DNA of 64,000 bases from assembly GCF_014207375.1 (NCBI RefSeq), contig NZ_JACHEE010000002.1, positions 352,885 through 416,884 on the forward strand. The letters are read 5' to 3'. The stretch is from Arthrobacter sp. AZCC_0090 (GTDB lineage Bacteria; Actinomycetota; Actinomycetes; Actinomycetales; Micrococcaceae). This document shows, in pieces, positions 54,234-63,823 of the stretch; position 1 is the first letter of the stretch; the number at the start of each line of letters is the position of its first letter. The translations under genes were made by a program, and so were the position numbers. Below the pieces are notes generated by a model. It saw nothing but the letters and a program-made list of their open reading frames with translations, did not search any database and was not told the DNA's origin.

Positions 54234-54608
54234 TCAGGAAGGATCGCGCAGGATGCGAAGATGACGTCTAGTTGTTCCCTCGGCAGGCGGTGGTCCATCA
54301 AAGGGGGCGCGGACCGTGCGCTGTTCCGGTGCCGGGGCCGAGGCCGCTTCACGCACGGCATTGGCCAGTGCAAGGAGGTCGTCGGGTCCGGGCTGGGGCG
54401 GCGAGGACGGCATGGCGAGTCGCATGACTTCCCAGCCCCTCGGTACGGTCAGCGATTCTGCATGCTGCGCGCACAGGTCGTAGGAATGGGGCTCGGCATA
54501 CGTAGCCAAAGGACCCAGCACTGCCGTCGATTCGGCGTAGACGTACGTCAAAGTGGCCACCGCGGATTGGCGGCAAGCTGATCTGGAACACTGGCGAATT
54601 GCACCCAC
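54234..54608 (-). CDS. DUF3499 family protein
   Basis: 124 residues from a GTG at 54608 giving GAIRQCSRSACRQ; a start 21 bases upstream is possible. Cysteines in CSRSAC and YDLCAQH suggest a small zinc-binding fold. The function is unknown. It belongs to a conserved actinobacterial cluster with the zincin-like, DUF5719 and WhiB genes, and diverges from the zincin-like gene. Confidence 0.85.
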   Translation of the reverse strand: MGAIRQCSRSACRQSAVATLTYVYAESTAVLGPLATYAEPHSYDLCAQHAESLTVPRGWEVMRLAMPSSPPQPGPDDLLALANAVREAASAPAPEQRTVRAPFDGPPPAEGTTRRHLRILRDPS

Positions 54609-54705
54609 AACATCCCAGATTAGCCCCACTTCGCCGCGGCGCGGTGCATTGCCTCTTAGCGGGCATTATGTCGCGTTGGCGTAAGCACGGGTCTAAAGTC
54701 GATAT

Positions 54706-55224
54706 ATGCAGTCACAGCACCACGTTCCGGGCTTCACAGTCCATTTGTCTGATACCGAGGACAGCCAGGAAACGACGACGGCGGGCACGTCCGTACGCGG
54801 CTTCAGGCAGCGCCGCAGAAACCGCCACGGGCGGGGGTTGCGCGGTGAAATCATGCTTCCCAACGTTCCCGGATACAGGACGCGTGGGGAAAAGTTTGAC
54901 GACCTCGTGCTGGATTCCGCCGAACGGCTGCAGGACATGTGGGGCAAACGGCTCGACGGCGTCTCTTTCGCCGTGGACGAGATCCCGCCAAACCTGGAGG
55001 AGCTGGTAGCCCAAGGTACGGCGGCACCGTTGGGCTCATATACCCCGGCAGCCCACGGCGCGGGACCAGTCATCACCATCTATCGCCGCGTCGTCGAGCA
55101 CACCACCGGTGGCCGCGAGGACCTCCAAGACCTGGTGCACGACGTCGTCGTCGAATACACGGCCGAGATGCTCGGCGTACCGCCGGAGACCCTGGACCCT
55201 GTCTATCGCCGTCGTTATCAGTAA
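54706..55224 (+). CDS. Minimal zincin-like protein (PF06262 type), active site degenerate
   Basis: 172 residues. A basic N-terminal 48 residues precede the small zincin fold (about 50-172). Where a functional member has HExxH with a third ligand, this protein reads VHDVVVEYTAEMLG, so the second histidine and the glutamate are not in place and metalloprotease activity is doubtful. It converges with DUF5719 and diverges from DUF3499. Confidence 0.75.
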   Translation: MQSQHHVPGFTVHLSDTEDSQETTTAGTSVRGFRQRRRNRHGRGLRGEIMLPNVPGYRTRGEKFDDLVLDSAERLQDMWGKRLDGVSFAVDEIPPNLEELVAQGTAAPLGSYTPAAHGAGPVITIYRRVVEHTTGGREDLQDLVHDVVVEYTAEMLGVPPETLDPVYRRRYQ

Positions 55225-55247
55225 GCTGCCACCCGGCAGGCCGGTGC

Positions 55248-56933
55248 TCAGTAACCCAGGGTGACCTGTACTTTTTCGTGGCCCGCCGTGCCATCTTGGA
55301 TGGTTAGGACCGAGACCCCGGATTGATCGGCCTGACCAAGCACGAGTGCGCCGTAGGCCGCGTCCCCTGCTGCTGACACGATGTAGCCGGTGATCGTGGC
55401 GCCGTCGGATTTCTCTGGTACCCCGATGACTGAGGTAGTTCCCCCGGCGATCTCCACCGTTTCCGTCTTGTGCACCTTGCCGTCCGACGTGACCGGCGCA
55501 TAGCTGACGGTGGCGCGCCCTGCCGGCACGCCGAAGCTGAGGAAGCGCGTGCCGCCTTGGGGCACCGCCATCACGTGCTGGCTGCCCAAACGGACCGCGG
55601 CGGGAGACCAGGCGAAGTCGACCGGATCCTCAGCCTTGAGTCCTCGTGTGACGCGGGTGGACGCGGCGAAAGGAACGTCCGAGGTGGCGCTGACTGTGTA
55701 CATGCCAGCGGGCACGCCCGTGAGCGGCACTTGGGTCACCGAACCAGCCTTGGCAGTCACCGCTCCCCCTCCGGGAAACGCGCGCTGCCCGTTCGGCCCG
55801 AACAACCGAACATCGAGTACCGCATCCGCAGGCCCCGGGACGGTAATCTGCAGCGCTGGAACGGCGTCGGAAAAACCTGCCTTGGCGGCGAGCGACTTCA
55901 CGGCGGCCGGGTCCTGGATGTCCACCCCGGTCATGACTTGGGAGTCGGCGGCCGCAGCACCGGGTGTCATCAGCTCGACACCACCGGCCGTCAGGCCACG
56001 GAGAATGCTCTGCTGAATGCTTGACGCAACGGGCCCGCCGCTGCTGCGCAAGTGCACCGATAGCTGGCCTTCGTTCGGGGCCAGGCCGGCTAAGTTGATA
56101 GACCTGGTGGTTCCTGGCGAAACCAGCAAGCCGCGGCTATCCGATGCTTGGATCTGGCCACGGGCACCGTATAGGTCAAGATTGACCGTAGCCGGGGTCC
56201 CCGAAGCATTGCTGATATTCAAAACCGCCGTTCGTCCCAGTGCCGTGCTGGCACCGAGGAGCCAAGCATCGTTGCCAGGTTGCTGGCAGGGTGCCGCCGC
56301 AAGCCCGCGGAGATCGCCGTCGCTGGCGGTGTAGCTCATCAGTCCTGCCACAGCGGCCTTTTGGCCGCCGATGGGATCCGCTCCCACCACAGTTACGTCA
56401 TTCGCCGGCCGCTGGGCCACGACGCCCGCCTTGAGGATGGGAGGCCCCGGTACAGGAGTCTGGGCGGCGGCAGGGGCCTTGGCGATTTCGGCAATAGCGG
56501 CGCCACCCAGGGAGGCGAGGCTGCTTCCGGGAACAGATCCGGCAGCATCGCTGAGCACTACTGCATCCAAGAAGCTCTTGGCCGAACGCGAAACGGGGCT
56601 GAACTGGGTGTCGGTGCCCGCGGCGGTTCCCTCAGGGAGGCGGGGAGGCGCGGGACACACAGGGGTCGCCTTGCCTGCTGGGACATCGGCCAGGGACATG
56701 TCCAAGGTCTTGTTCCCTGCGGGTGCCGGCACTATTGATGCCGCCGAGACTATGCCCGCCCCTGCCGCAAGAAGCATTGCGGCCGAAAGCACTCCGAACA
56801 CGACGGCATTGTTCTTTTTGCGGTTCTTGTTCCCGGCTTTGCGCTGGCCGCGTTCCCTTGTCCCGCCACTTCCCGGCTCCGCGCTACCCAGCCGGGCGGG
56901 CGTCCCTGACGTAGGTTCTTGGTTGTCAGACAC
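55248..56933 (-). CDS. DUF5719 family exported protein
   Basis: 561 residues from a GTG at 56933. A polar basic N-terminus of about 43 residues is followed by one membrane segment (about 44-68) and a large extracellular region of beta-sandwich character, rich in Ala/Gly/Val/Thr. No catalytic motif is seen. It overlaps the big glycosyltransferase by 8 bases and is probably co-translated with it, suggesting a shared role in envelope glycan assembly. Function unknown. Confidence 0.82.
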   Translation of the reverse strand: MSDNQEPTSGTPARLGSAEPGSGGTRERGQRKAGNKNRKKNNAVVFGVLSAAMLLAAGAGIVSAASIVPAPAGNKTLDMSLADVPAGKATPVCPAPPRLPEGTAAGTDTQFSPVSRSAKSFLDAVVLSDAAGSVPGSSLASLGGAAIAEIAKAPAAAQTPVPGPPILKAGVVAQRPANDVTVVGADPIGGQKAAVAGLMSYTASDGDLRGLAAAPCQQPGNDAWLLGASTALGRTAVLNISNASGTPATVNLDLYGARGQIQASDSRGLLVSPGTTRSINLAGLAPNEGQLSVHLRSSGGPVASSIQQSILRGLTAGGVELMTPGAAAADSQVMTGVDIQDPAAVKSLAAKAGFSDAVPALQITVPGPADAVLDVRLFGPNGQRAFPGGGAVTAKAGSVTQVPLTGVPAGMYTVSATSDVPFAASTRVTRGLKAEDPVDFAWSPAAVRLGSQHVMAVPQGGTRFLSFGVPAGRATVSYAPVTSDGKVHKTETVEIAGGTTSVIGVPEKSDGATITGYIVSAAGDAAYGALVLGQADQSGVSVLTIQDGTAGHEKVQVTLGY

Positions 56934-59900
56934 TGCTGTATTCCTTACGGAGAGTTTTTTGTTCCTTCAGGAGGCCGGCCTTCGGCCTGCGGGCAGGCAT
57001 GGGAATGGCCAGCAAGATGGTCAAACCAATCACTACGGCCTGCAGAATGCCGAGCCAAGGCTCCCAAACCGTGGTGTAACGGATCTCGACCTTGCCCCCT
57101 GCAGGCGGCAAGGCGAATGCTTGGGCCCATCCAGAGGTGGTCGAGCTCAGCCGGCGGCCATCCAGCCAAGCGCTCCAGCCGGAATCCGCCCGCTCAGCGA
57201 GCACCACCAAGCGGCCATCCCCGCCTGGCGGGATGTCACCCTCGGCAGACGTCCCGAGGGAAGGCAAGAGGGCAACAACGGCTCCCTTGGCATCCACCAC
57301 CCTGACCCGGTGCGCCGTTTCGGCGTCCGCCGCAGCAGCCCGGTTCAGCGGCGTGACACGCCACAGCCACCCGGAGTCGGTCTTTCCCACAGCGACCAGG
57401 CCAGGAACGGAATCTATCCGGTTGGCGGTCAACTGTGCAGCGGCATCGGCTGACTTCAGGACAACGAATCCAGCACCGAGCTGCTCAAGGCTGGGCCGCG
57501 GGTCCACGCCCGTTCCCGCGACAATAGTAGCTACTGCGTTCCGGATGGACGCGGTCGCGTCGTCATCGGCCGCGAGGCGTTCTTGGCCAGCTGAGCCCAT
57601 GATGGAACTGGCGGCGGCCACGGTGGAGAGCGAGTCCAGCGTGGTCCCGGCCCCACGCATCAGGGATGACGTGTAGCCACCGTTCTCACCCGCCGTGATC
57701 ACCAGAGTGCGGGTCTGCTCAGGCCCTTGGCCGTGGTCGACGGCGGTGGCCGGAAGCGTGTTCTGCCCTGTCGGCTGGACCAGGCGCGTGGCACCGAGGG
57801 CACCGCTGGTCGACGGCGCGGTATCCGCATTGCTCATCACGTTCTGAGTTGCCCAAACGCCCATGCTGGCCAAGGGTCCGGCAACCAGGAGAACGGTTGT
57901 CAGAGCAGACAGGACCCGCACTGCAGCGCGCCTGGCCAGCTTGCCGTCTTCCGCCTTGGCCGTGAGCTGGAGGAGGTTTTCGGCTCCAATCAGCGCGGCT
58001 CCCAGCAGGGCGAACCAGGCAGCGGAAACTGCCGGTCCCGTGAAGGGTGCTACGAGCAGGTTGCCGTTGGCGGCTGTCGCCACGTGCCCGGCGAGCCAGG
58101 CCCAGGCCAAGAGCAGGAGGGCCCCCGCCCAAAGGAAACGCGTGACGCGTGAGCGCCGCCCGGGCACGAAGAGGGCTGCGATCGACAGCAGGAGGACCGG
58201 TGCGCCAACCAGCACGGCAAGCAGCAGCGCCCACGGCGCGCCCGACGGGCCAAACAGCGCCAAGCCGGCCAATCCGCCATCGACGTCGAATTTCAGGGGC
58301 TGGCCCAGCAACTGCTGCCACAACGGCGCGGCTTCGAAACCGAGCGGGACGCCCGGATCGGCCAGCATGGCACGTGGCCGCTCGAGGACCGAGAGCACGT
58401 ACGGCGCAAACAGCGCGGCGCTTGGAAGCAACGACCACCAGACGGTCCGCCCGCGCCGCCCCAGAGCGATACCGCAAAAGACAACGAGGACCGCGATGGG
58501 GAGTAGCAGGGACGGCGCAGAGGCGGTCACTACTGCCAGAGCAAGGCCGGCCGCCGCAGCAGCCGTCCAGGAAGGCGTGCCGTTGATGCCCGGTTTCCCC
58601 GGCAACGGCTTGGCCGAGGTGGCGCTGGCCAGCCGGAGTTGATCCTGAAGCCGGTTCTGGTTCAACGTAGATCCGTCGCGACCAAGCGCCGATCCCGTAG
58701 CCCGCAAGAGTGCCAGGACCAGCAAAGGCATCACCATGTGGGCCAGGAGCGCTCCGGGCCTTCCCTGGTTCAAAGCGACTTGGAGAACGGGGGCACCGGC
58801 CCAGAGCAGTGCAGCGATGAAGCGGTAACGGCGCAGCGTAGTCATTGCGCCGGCGGCAAACCAGGCACCCAGTCCGGACAAAGGCATGGCCAGGAACAAC
58901 AGCCATACGATGGCGGCATTGGAGTCCCCTGCGCCGAGCATCGACAAGAGCCACAGTACGTAGGCGAAGGGATCACCGTGACCGGGCAGTCCAACGCCCA
59001 AGCTGATCCACCAGCTGGAGGCTGACCGCCAGATGTCCGCGGCCGCGGCCACCGGCAGAAGTCCGCCGCCGGTCACCCCACCCGCGCCCACGAGTCCCAA
59101 CAGACCTACGAAGGAAGCAACCAGGGCAACGAACCCGGCAGCTACGGCACCTGAGCCGACCCAGCCTCGCTCATTCGTGGCAAGGGCCGCGAAATCATCG
59201 CCGGCATCGCCGCTCGGTTCCGGTGCAAGGGAATCCGGGGCCTCCTGGAAGTCGTCTGCACCAATCGCTTCCACGAGGGAGCGGCGGTGCGCCCAAACCT
59301 CGCGCCGCGGAGTCTGCAGGCCCTTGATCACGGAACGCCGCACCCGCCGTGTCCGGGCAGCATTCCTCCTGGCGCGCCAAATCGCCCTGGGACGGCCGAG
59401 GGCCGCAAGCGTGGCACCAAGCTGGGATATTCCGTAGCCCGGTTCCTTGACAAGAATGCTCAATACTAGCCGCAACAGGCTTCCGAGCAGGGCGCCGATC
59501 GCGTGCAATGGAACCTTCCACGGCGAGGCATGGGTGAGCCTCAAGTGGACCTGGCTCTTGCGGGCAGCCGCGGGTGTCGCCAGGCTGTGGGGCCGGTGCT
59601 CGACGTGGAACATACGTGCCGCCGGGACCACCACTACTCTGTTGCCCGCAAGCCAGTTACGCCAGCAAAAATCGACGTCGTCTCCCACACCCGGGAGCGC
59701 AGGGTCAAAGCCACCCAATTCCTCCCACGCGTCGCGCCGGATCAGCATGCCCGCGGAATTCACGGCGAAAGTGTCGGTCCGTCCGTCGTACTGGCCCTGG
59801 TCGAGTTCGTCGGCCTCGATGAGCGTGAGCCGTTCGGCCCACCGGCTCGTGGACAGGCCGGCGTCGATAAGCCTGCGTTCGGTGTCCCAGGCAAGCTGCT

Positions 59901-60267
59901 TGCAACCCGCCACCGTCACCGAGGGAGCGCGCTCGACTGCCTGAAGCAGCTCAGCGAGTGCCTCAGGGGCGGGGGCGGCGTCGTCGTGCAACAGCCAGAT
60001 CCATTCCGCGGTTCCCGGTTCCTTGGAAGGGGCCGAACGGGCCAGGCCAGCCATGACAGCCGCGCCGAAGCCCACTTTGGATTCACCCGTGTTGGTGACA
60101 TTGCCCTCGCCGAGGGCCCGCCGCAGCAACGCTGCGGACTTGTCACGGGAACCCGTATCAATGCCAATGGCGGCATCTGCCGGACGCGTCTGGTCCAGCA
60201 GAGCCGCCAGGGTTCTGGGGAGATAGTTACCACCGTCATGCGAGACGACGACGGCGGTAACGTGCAC
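56926..60267 (-). CDS. Large membrane glycosyltransferase (GT2 plus polytopic domain)
   Basis: 1113 residues from a GTG at 60267. The N-terminal GT2 domain (about 1-270) has AVVVSHDGGNYLP, LLHDDAAP (DxD-like) and GVGDDVDFCWR. A further 12 or so membrane segments run from about 385 to 860, with a periplasmic beta-rich part at about 860-1065, then a last membrane segment. It probably adds sugar to a wall polymer or glycolipid at the membrane. It is followed by DUF5719 with an 8-base overlap and preceded by whiB, as in related actinobacteria. Confidence 0.85.
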   Translation of the reverse strand: MHVTAVVVSHDGGNYLPRTLAALLDQTRPADAAIGIDTGSRDKSAALLRRALGEGNVTNTGESKVGFGAAVMAGLARSAPSKEPGTAEWIWLLHDDAAPAPEALAELLQAVERAPSVTVAGCKQLAWDTERRLIDAGLSTSRWAERLTLIEADELDQGQYDGRTDTFAVNSAGMLIRRDAWEELGGFDPALPGVGDDVDFCWRNWLAGNRVVVVPAARMFHVEHRPHSLATPAAARKSQVHLRLTHASPWKVPLHAIGALLGSLLRLVLSILVKEPGYGISQLGATLAALGRPRAIWRARRNAARTRRVRRSVIKGLQTPRREVWAHRRSLVEAIGADDFQEAPDSLAPEPSGDAGDDFAALATNERGWVGSGAVAAGFVALVASFVGLLGLVGAGGVTGGGLLPVAAAADIWRSASSWWISLGVGLPGHGDPFAYVLWLLSMLGAGDSNAAIVWLLFLAMPLSGLGAWFAAGAMTTLRRYRFIAALLWAGAPVLQVALNQGRPGALLAHMVMPLLVLALLRATGSALGRDGSTLNQNRLQDQLRLASATSAKPLPGKPGINGTPSWTAAAAAGLALAVVTASAPSLLLPIAVLVVFCGIALGRRGRTVWWSLLPSAALFAPYVLSVLERPRAMLADPGVPLGFEAAPLWQQLLGQPLKFDVDGGLAGLALFGPSGAPWALLLAVLVGAPVLLLSIAALFVPGRRSRVTRFLWAGALLLLAWAWLAGHVATAANGNLLVAPFTGPAVSAAWFALLGAALIGAENLLQLTAKAEDGKLARRAAVRVLSALTTVLLVAGPLASMGVWATQNVMSNADTAPSTSGALGATRLVQPTGQNTLPATAVDHGQGPEQTRTLVITAGENGGYTSSLMRGAGTTLDSLSTVAAASSIMGSAGQERLAADDDATASIRNAVATIVAGTGVDPRPSLEQLGAGFVVLKSADAAAQLTANRIDSVPGLVAVGKTDSGWLWRVTPLNRAAAADAETAHRVRVVDAKGAVVALLPSLGTSAEGDIPPGGDGRLVVLAERADSGWSAWLDGRRLSSTTSGWAQAFALPPAGGKVEIRYTTVWEPWLGILQAVVIGLTILLAIPMPARRPKAGLLKEQKTLRKEYSSV

Positions 60268-60278
60268 TGCCTTGAGAA

Positions 60279-60824
60279 TCAGACCGCTCGCTTCCTCAGC
60301 CTGCGGCGTTCACGCTCAGAGAGCCCGCCCCAGATACCAAAACGTTCATCATTGGCGAGTGCGTATTCGAGGCACTGCGAACGTACGTTGCACGCTCCGC
60401 AAACCTTCTTGGCATCCCGCGTGGAGCCACCCTTTTCGGGGAAGAACGCCTCAGGGTCCGTCTGGGCGCACAGGGCGTCCGTCTGCCAACCGAGTTCGCC
60501 TTCGTCGGCGAAGTCCCCTTGGCTCGGAAACCCGATCCACACCGGCTGGGCCGGGTTGTCGAACGGACGGCGCAGCTCCATGGGAGGATCGTCCAGATCG
60601 TCCTCCGGATCTACCGGCGCGTCCCCCACGAGAGCCTCGTGTGCAGCAAGAAGGGCTGTTGCCTGATCTTCCAGCGACTCGCGAGTGGTCTCTATATAGC
60701 GGTCCGCCGCCTGCGGGTCTGCCGGGTCAACATACCAATCCCCCGGAACTTCCCGCGAGCGGTACTTCACCGACGCGTATTCCGCGACGACTGCATCTTC
60801 CTGGATACGCAACGCTTGCCCCAT
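60279..60824 (-). CDS. WhiB-family iron-sulfur transcription factor (WhiB2/WhmD-like)
   Basis: 181 residues. The WhiB domain occupies about 110-181 with four cysteines (DALC, KKVCGACNVRSQC) for a 4Fe-4S cluster, the GIWGGLSERERR turn and a basic C-terminal RRRLRKRAV for DNA contact. An acidic N-terminal extension of about 100 residues is long for the family. WhiB2/WhmD controls septation and division; identity is inferred from gene order next to the GT2-DUF5719 pair. Confidence 0.9.
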   Translation of the reverse strand: MGQALRIQEDAVVAEYASVKYRSREVPGDWYVDPADPQAADRYIETTRESLEDQATALLAAHEALVGDAPVDPEDDLDDPPMELRRPFDNPAQPVWIGFPSQGDFADEGELGWQTDALCAQTDPEAFFPEKGGSTRDAKKVCGACNVRSQCLEYALANDERFGIWGGLSERERRRLRKRAV

Positions 60825-61188
60825 GGCGTCCCTCCTGATGTTGCAGCTGCTGCCGTGCTCATTCGGTACTCGGTTATGTACCCGATACTCCCGCAGCGGC
60901 GTTCGATATCTAATTACACGCGTGTAACTACCAAGCCGTCAAGCCGCGCCGGGATAATAATCAACTTTCCGCACTAACTACTGCCGCGCCACGCCCGGGA
61001 TTTTTTCGAACCACCCGCGCGCGTAGTCGAAAAGCGGATGCCCCGAATCAGTTAATCTGTATTTTCGCTGAATTTCAGGGAAATCATGAGACTCCCGGAT
61101 CGTCAGCGCACTCGACGCCAAGCGGCCCGGTGTGGCGCAATTCACATACCCTGGCTCCTGCCCGAGCGCCCCGTGGCAAGATGTAGCC
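60825..61188. promoter_or_regulatory. 364-base divergent region upstream of whiB
   Basis: Holds the promoters of whiB (leftward) and the TIGR03089 gene (rightward). A perfect 14-base palindrome TTACACGCGTGTAA lies at 60914-60927. Closer to whiB, three TACYC repeats occur at about 60867-60892 (GTACTCGG, GTACCCGA, ATACTCCC), echoing the TACTC motif of the LuxR array. No coding frame was credible. Confidence 0.45.
60914..60927. promoter_or_regulatory. 14-base perfect palindrome upstream of whiB
   Basis: TTACACGCGTGTAA, about 90 bases before the whiB start. The site is fully symmetric and typical in size for a dimeric regulator. The regulator is not identifiable. Confidence 0.45.
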
Positions 61189-61887
61189 ATGAGCACCCCT
61201 GCGATGAATCTGATGGCAGCCCTGCGTTCCGGGCACGCTACATCACCCCGCCTGACTTGGTACGGACCAGACGCAGAGCGGGTGGAGCTTTCAGGCCGGG
61301 TTCTGGACAATTGGGTTGCAAAGACCAGCAACCTGCTCCAGGACGAGTTCGACGCTGAGCCGGGCATGACCTTGCGCTTGGACTTGCCGGCCCATTGGAA
61401 GTCCCTTGTGTGGGCGCTGGCCGGCTGGCAATTGGGCATGGAATTGGTGCTCGACGGCGGCAGCGCCGATCTCCTTGTCACAGACGCTCCCGACGTCGGT
61501 GCTGGCGCGGACTTTGATGCCGTGGTCGCGGTGCCGCTGGCGGCACTCGCGATGCGCTGGCCCGGAGAACTCCCGGCCGGCGTCGTCGACTACGCAGCAG
61601 AAGTCCGCTCCCACGGTGACGTCTTCATGGCCCACGCCGAACCGGACGCCGGGCTCCCTGCTCTGCGCCGCCCTCAGGCCGGACACTCACACGACGAATT
61701 GCTGGACGGTTTTGCCAAAGAACACGAGACCGGCGTTCGACTGCTGGTCCGTGCGGCCGACGGCTTGGAATCAGCCTTGGCGGACGCGCTAGGCGCGTGG
61801 AAGGAAGACGGCTCAGTGGTGCTGGTTCACCCCGATGTGGAAATCACCCAGCATTTGCTGGACAACGAGCGCGTCAGCGGCGCTTGA
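61189..61887 (+). CDS. TIGR03089 family protein
   Basis: 232 residues from ATG 61189; the ribosome-binding site is weak. The first part resembles the N-terminal region of AMP-forming acyl-adenylating enzymes (TWYGPDAERVELSGRVLDNWVAKTSNLL) but the ATP-binding motifs are missing, as is normal for TIGR03089. Function unknown. Its end overlaps the convergent GtrA gene by 14 bases. Confidence 0.85.
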   Translation: MSTPAMNLMAALRSGHATSPRLTWYGPDAERVELSGRVLDNWVAKTSNLLQDEFDAEPGMTLRLDLPAHWKSLVWALAGWQLGMELVLDGGSADLLVTDAPDVGAGADFDAVVAVPLAALAMRWPGELPAGVVDYAAEVRSHGDVFMAHAEPDAGLPALRRPQAGHSHDELLDGFAKEHETGVRLLVRAADGLESALADALGAWKEDGSVVLVHPDVEITQHLLDNERVSGA

Positions 61888-62449
61888 CCGCTTCTTCGCC
61901 TTCATCGGAGCCAGCGTCGGCGCTAGTGGCGTGGATGGCCTTCGCCTTGGCCCTGTGGTGGGCCTCGATGAGCTCGTGGTCATGCGAGAAGGCCGGCTCT
62001 TCGTCGAGCTCTTCGTTGAAGACCCAGAACCGGTAGGCAAAGAACCGGAAAATCGTTCCGAGAATCAGTCCGACCACGCTGCCCGCGATGAAGAGCGATG
62101 GCTTGTCATTCAGACCCAGCAGGTACTTGGCGACCCACACACAGCCCGAGGCGATCAACAGCCCGACGATGTTCATCACGGCGAACAGCACAGCCTCACG
62201 GACCACGTTGGCTTGCTTGCGGTGACGGAAGGTCCAGAACCTGTTGGCAACCCAGGAAAACACGCTGGCCACGACCGTTGCGATAGCCTTGGCCCAGACC
62301 TCGCTGCCGTGCATGGGGCCGGAGAACAGCCAGATGTACACAGCTGAATCTATGACGAACGCAACACCGCCGACAGCGCCGAACTTGGCTACTTCGCGCC
62401 AAAAGAGCGAGGCAAGCCCGCGGATGCGATCTGCAAGTGTGTTGATCAT
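61874..62449 (-). CDS. GtrA family membrane protein
   Basis: 191 residues. Four membrane segments span about 20-145 (VAKFGAVGGVAFVIDSAVYI at the start), followed by an acidic, charged C-terminal tail of about 45 residues. GtrA proteins help move polyprenyl-linked sugars across the membrane. It diverges from purK, a frequent neighbour in Micrococcaceae. Confidence 0.9.
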   Translation of the reverse strand: MINTLADRIRGLASLFWREVAKFGAVGGVAFVIDSAVYIWLFSGPMHGSEVWAKAIATVVASVFSWVANRFWTFRHRKQANVVREAVLFAVMNIVGLLIASGCVWVAKYLLGLNDKPSLFIAGSVVGLILGTIFRFFAYRFWVFNEELDEEPAFSHDHELIEAHHRAKAKAIHATSADAGSDEGEEAVKRR

Positions 62450-62635
62450 GACCCTCCATGGCCGTTGTTCTAGGGGGCCGATGGGCCGAAGCCTCCATTT
62501 TAGCGCCGATTTCTTGGAGCTTGCCGAACGGTTCCGCAGAAAAGCCCCCGCACGGGAACCCTCTCGGCGGCCCGGCTGTGCGGGTGCGGCCAGCAGAATC
62601 TAGGAACGGGCCGCTGGTTCGGTAGGCTGAACCTT

Positions 62636-63823
62636 GTGACTTTTCCTGTAATTGGCGTGGTGGGCGGCGGTCAGCTCGCACGAATGATGGCTCCGGCCGC
62701 AACTGCTCTTGGCTTTGAGCTCCGTGTCCTTGCTGAAGGTGAGGACGTTTCCGCGGTCCAGGCCGTGGCAACGGCTCCCGTTGGCGACTACAAGGACCTC
62801 GCGGCCTTGCTCGAGTTCTCCAAGGGATTGGACGTCATGACGTTCGACCACGAGCACGTCCCCACGGAACACCTTCGTGCCCTGATCGAGGCCGGGGTCA
62901 ATGTCCAGCCGGGCCCGGATGCCCTCGTGCACGCCCAGGACAAACTGGTGATGCGTGCGGCGATCGATCGCCTGGGGCTGCCCAACCCGGAGTGGGCTGC
63001 CGTCCACAGCGTCGAAGACCTTGTTGCTTTCGGTGAGCAGACCGGCTGGCCGATCGTCTTGAAGACCCCCCGCGGCGGCTATGACGGCAAGGGCGTTCGA
63101 ATCGTTCACTCTGCCGACGACGCCCGGACCACCATGGACTGGTTCGAGGCCATGAGCCCGCTGCTGGCCGAGGCGAAGGTTGAGTTCAGCCGCGAACTAT
63201 CTGCGCTCGTGGCAAGAACCCCCGACGGCGAATCCCGTGCCTGGCCGGTTGTCCACACCGTCCAGGTGGATGGCGTCTGCGACGAAGTCATTGCGCCGGC
63301 CCAGGACATTCCCGTGGAGGTCGCCGCGGCCGCCGAAGAGGCAGCTCTCCGGATCGCCAATGAACTCGGCGTCACGGGAGTCATGGCGGCGGAGCTCTTC
63401 GAGACTCCCGGAGTCGGGGTTGGGTTCCTGGTCAACGAGCTCGCAATGCGTCCGCACAACACCGGCCACTGGACGCAGGACGGCTCCGTCACCAGCCAGT
63501 TTGAGCAGCACTTGCGGGCAGTCCTCAACCTCCCCCTCGGCGCCACTGATGCCTTGGGCGCGGTGGTGGTCATGAAGAACTTCCTGGGTGGCGCCAACCA
63601 GGATCTCTTCAGCGCCTACCCGAAGGCCCTCGCCTACGAGCCCGCTGCGAAGGTCCACTGCTACGGGAAATCGGTTCGTGCCGGCCGTAAGATCGGCCAC
63701 GTGAACCTCGTCGGGAACTCCACCGCAGACGTCGATTCCATCCGACATCGCGCGACTGTTGTGGCCGACATCATCCGTGACGGCCGCATGCCGGCAGAGA
63801 CCACCACCGAGGAGACCGCATGA
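62636..63823 (+). CDS. purK: N5-carboxyaminoimidazole ribonucleotide synthase
   Basis: 395 residues from a GTG at 62636. ATP-grasp enzyme of purine synthesis that carboxylates AIR with bicarbonate and ATP. Visible: [39 protein letters not shown] and [14 protein letters not shown]. Its stop overlaps the purE start (ATGA). Confidence 0.96.
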   Translation: MTFPVIGVVGGGQLARMMAPAATALGFELRVLAEGEDVSAVQAVATAPVGDYKDLAALLEFSKGLDVMTFDHEHVPTEHLRALIEAGVNVQPGPDALVHAQDKLVMRAAIDRLGLPNPEWAAVHSVEDLVAFGEQTGWPIVLKTPRGGYDGKGVRIVHSADDARTTMDWFEAMSPLLAEAKVEFSRELSALVARTPDGESRAWPVVHTVQVDGVCDEVIAPAQDIPVEVAAAAEEAALRIANELGVTGVMAAELFETPGVGVGFLVNELAMRPHNTGHWTQDGSVTSQFEQHLRAVLNLPLGATDALGAVVVMKNFLGGANQDLFSAYPKALAYEPAAKVHCYGKSVRAGRKIGHVNLVGNSTADVDSIRHRATVVADIIRDGRMPAETTTEETA

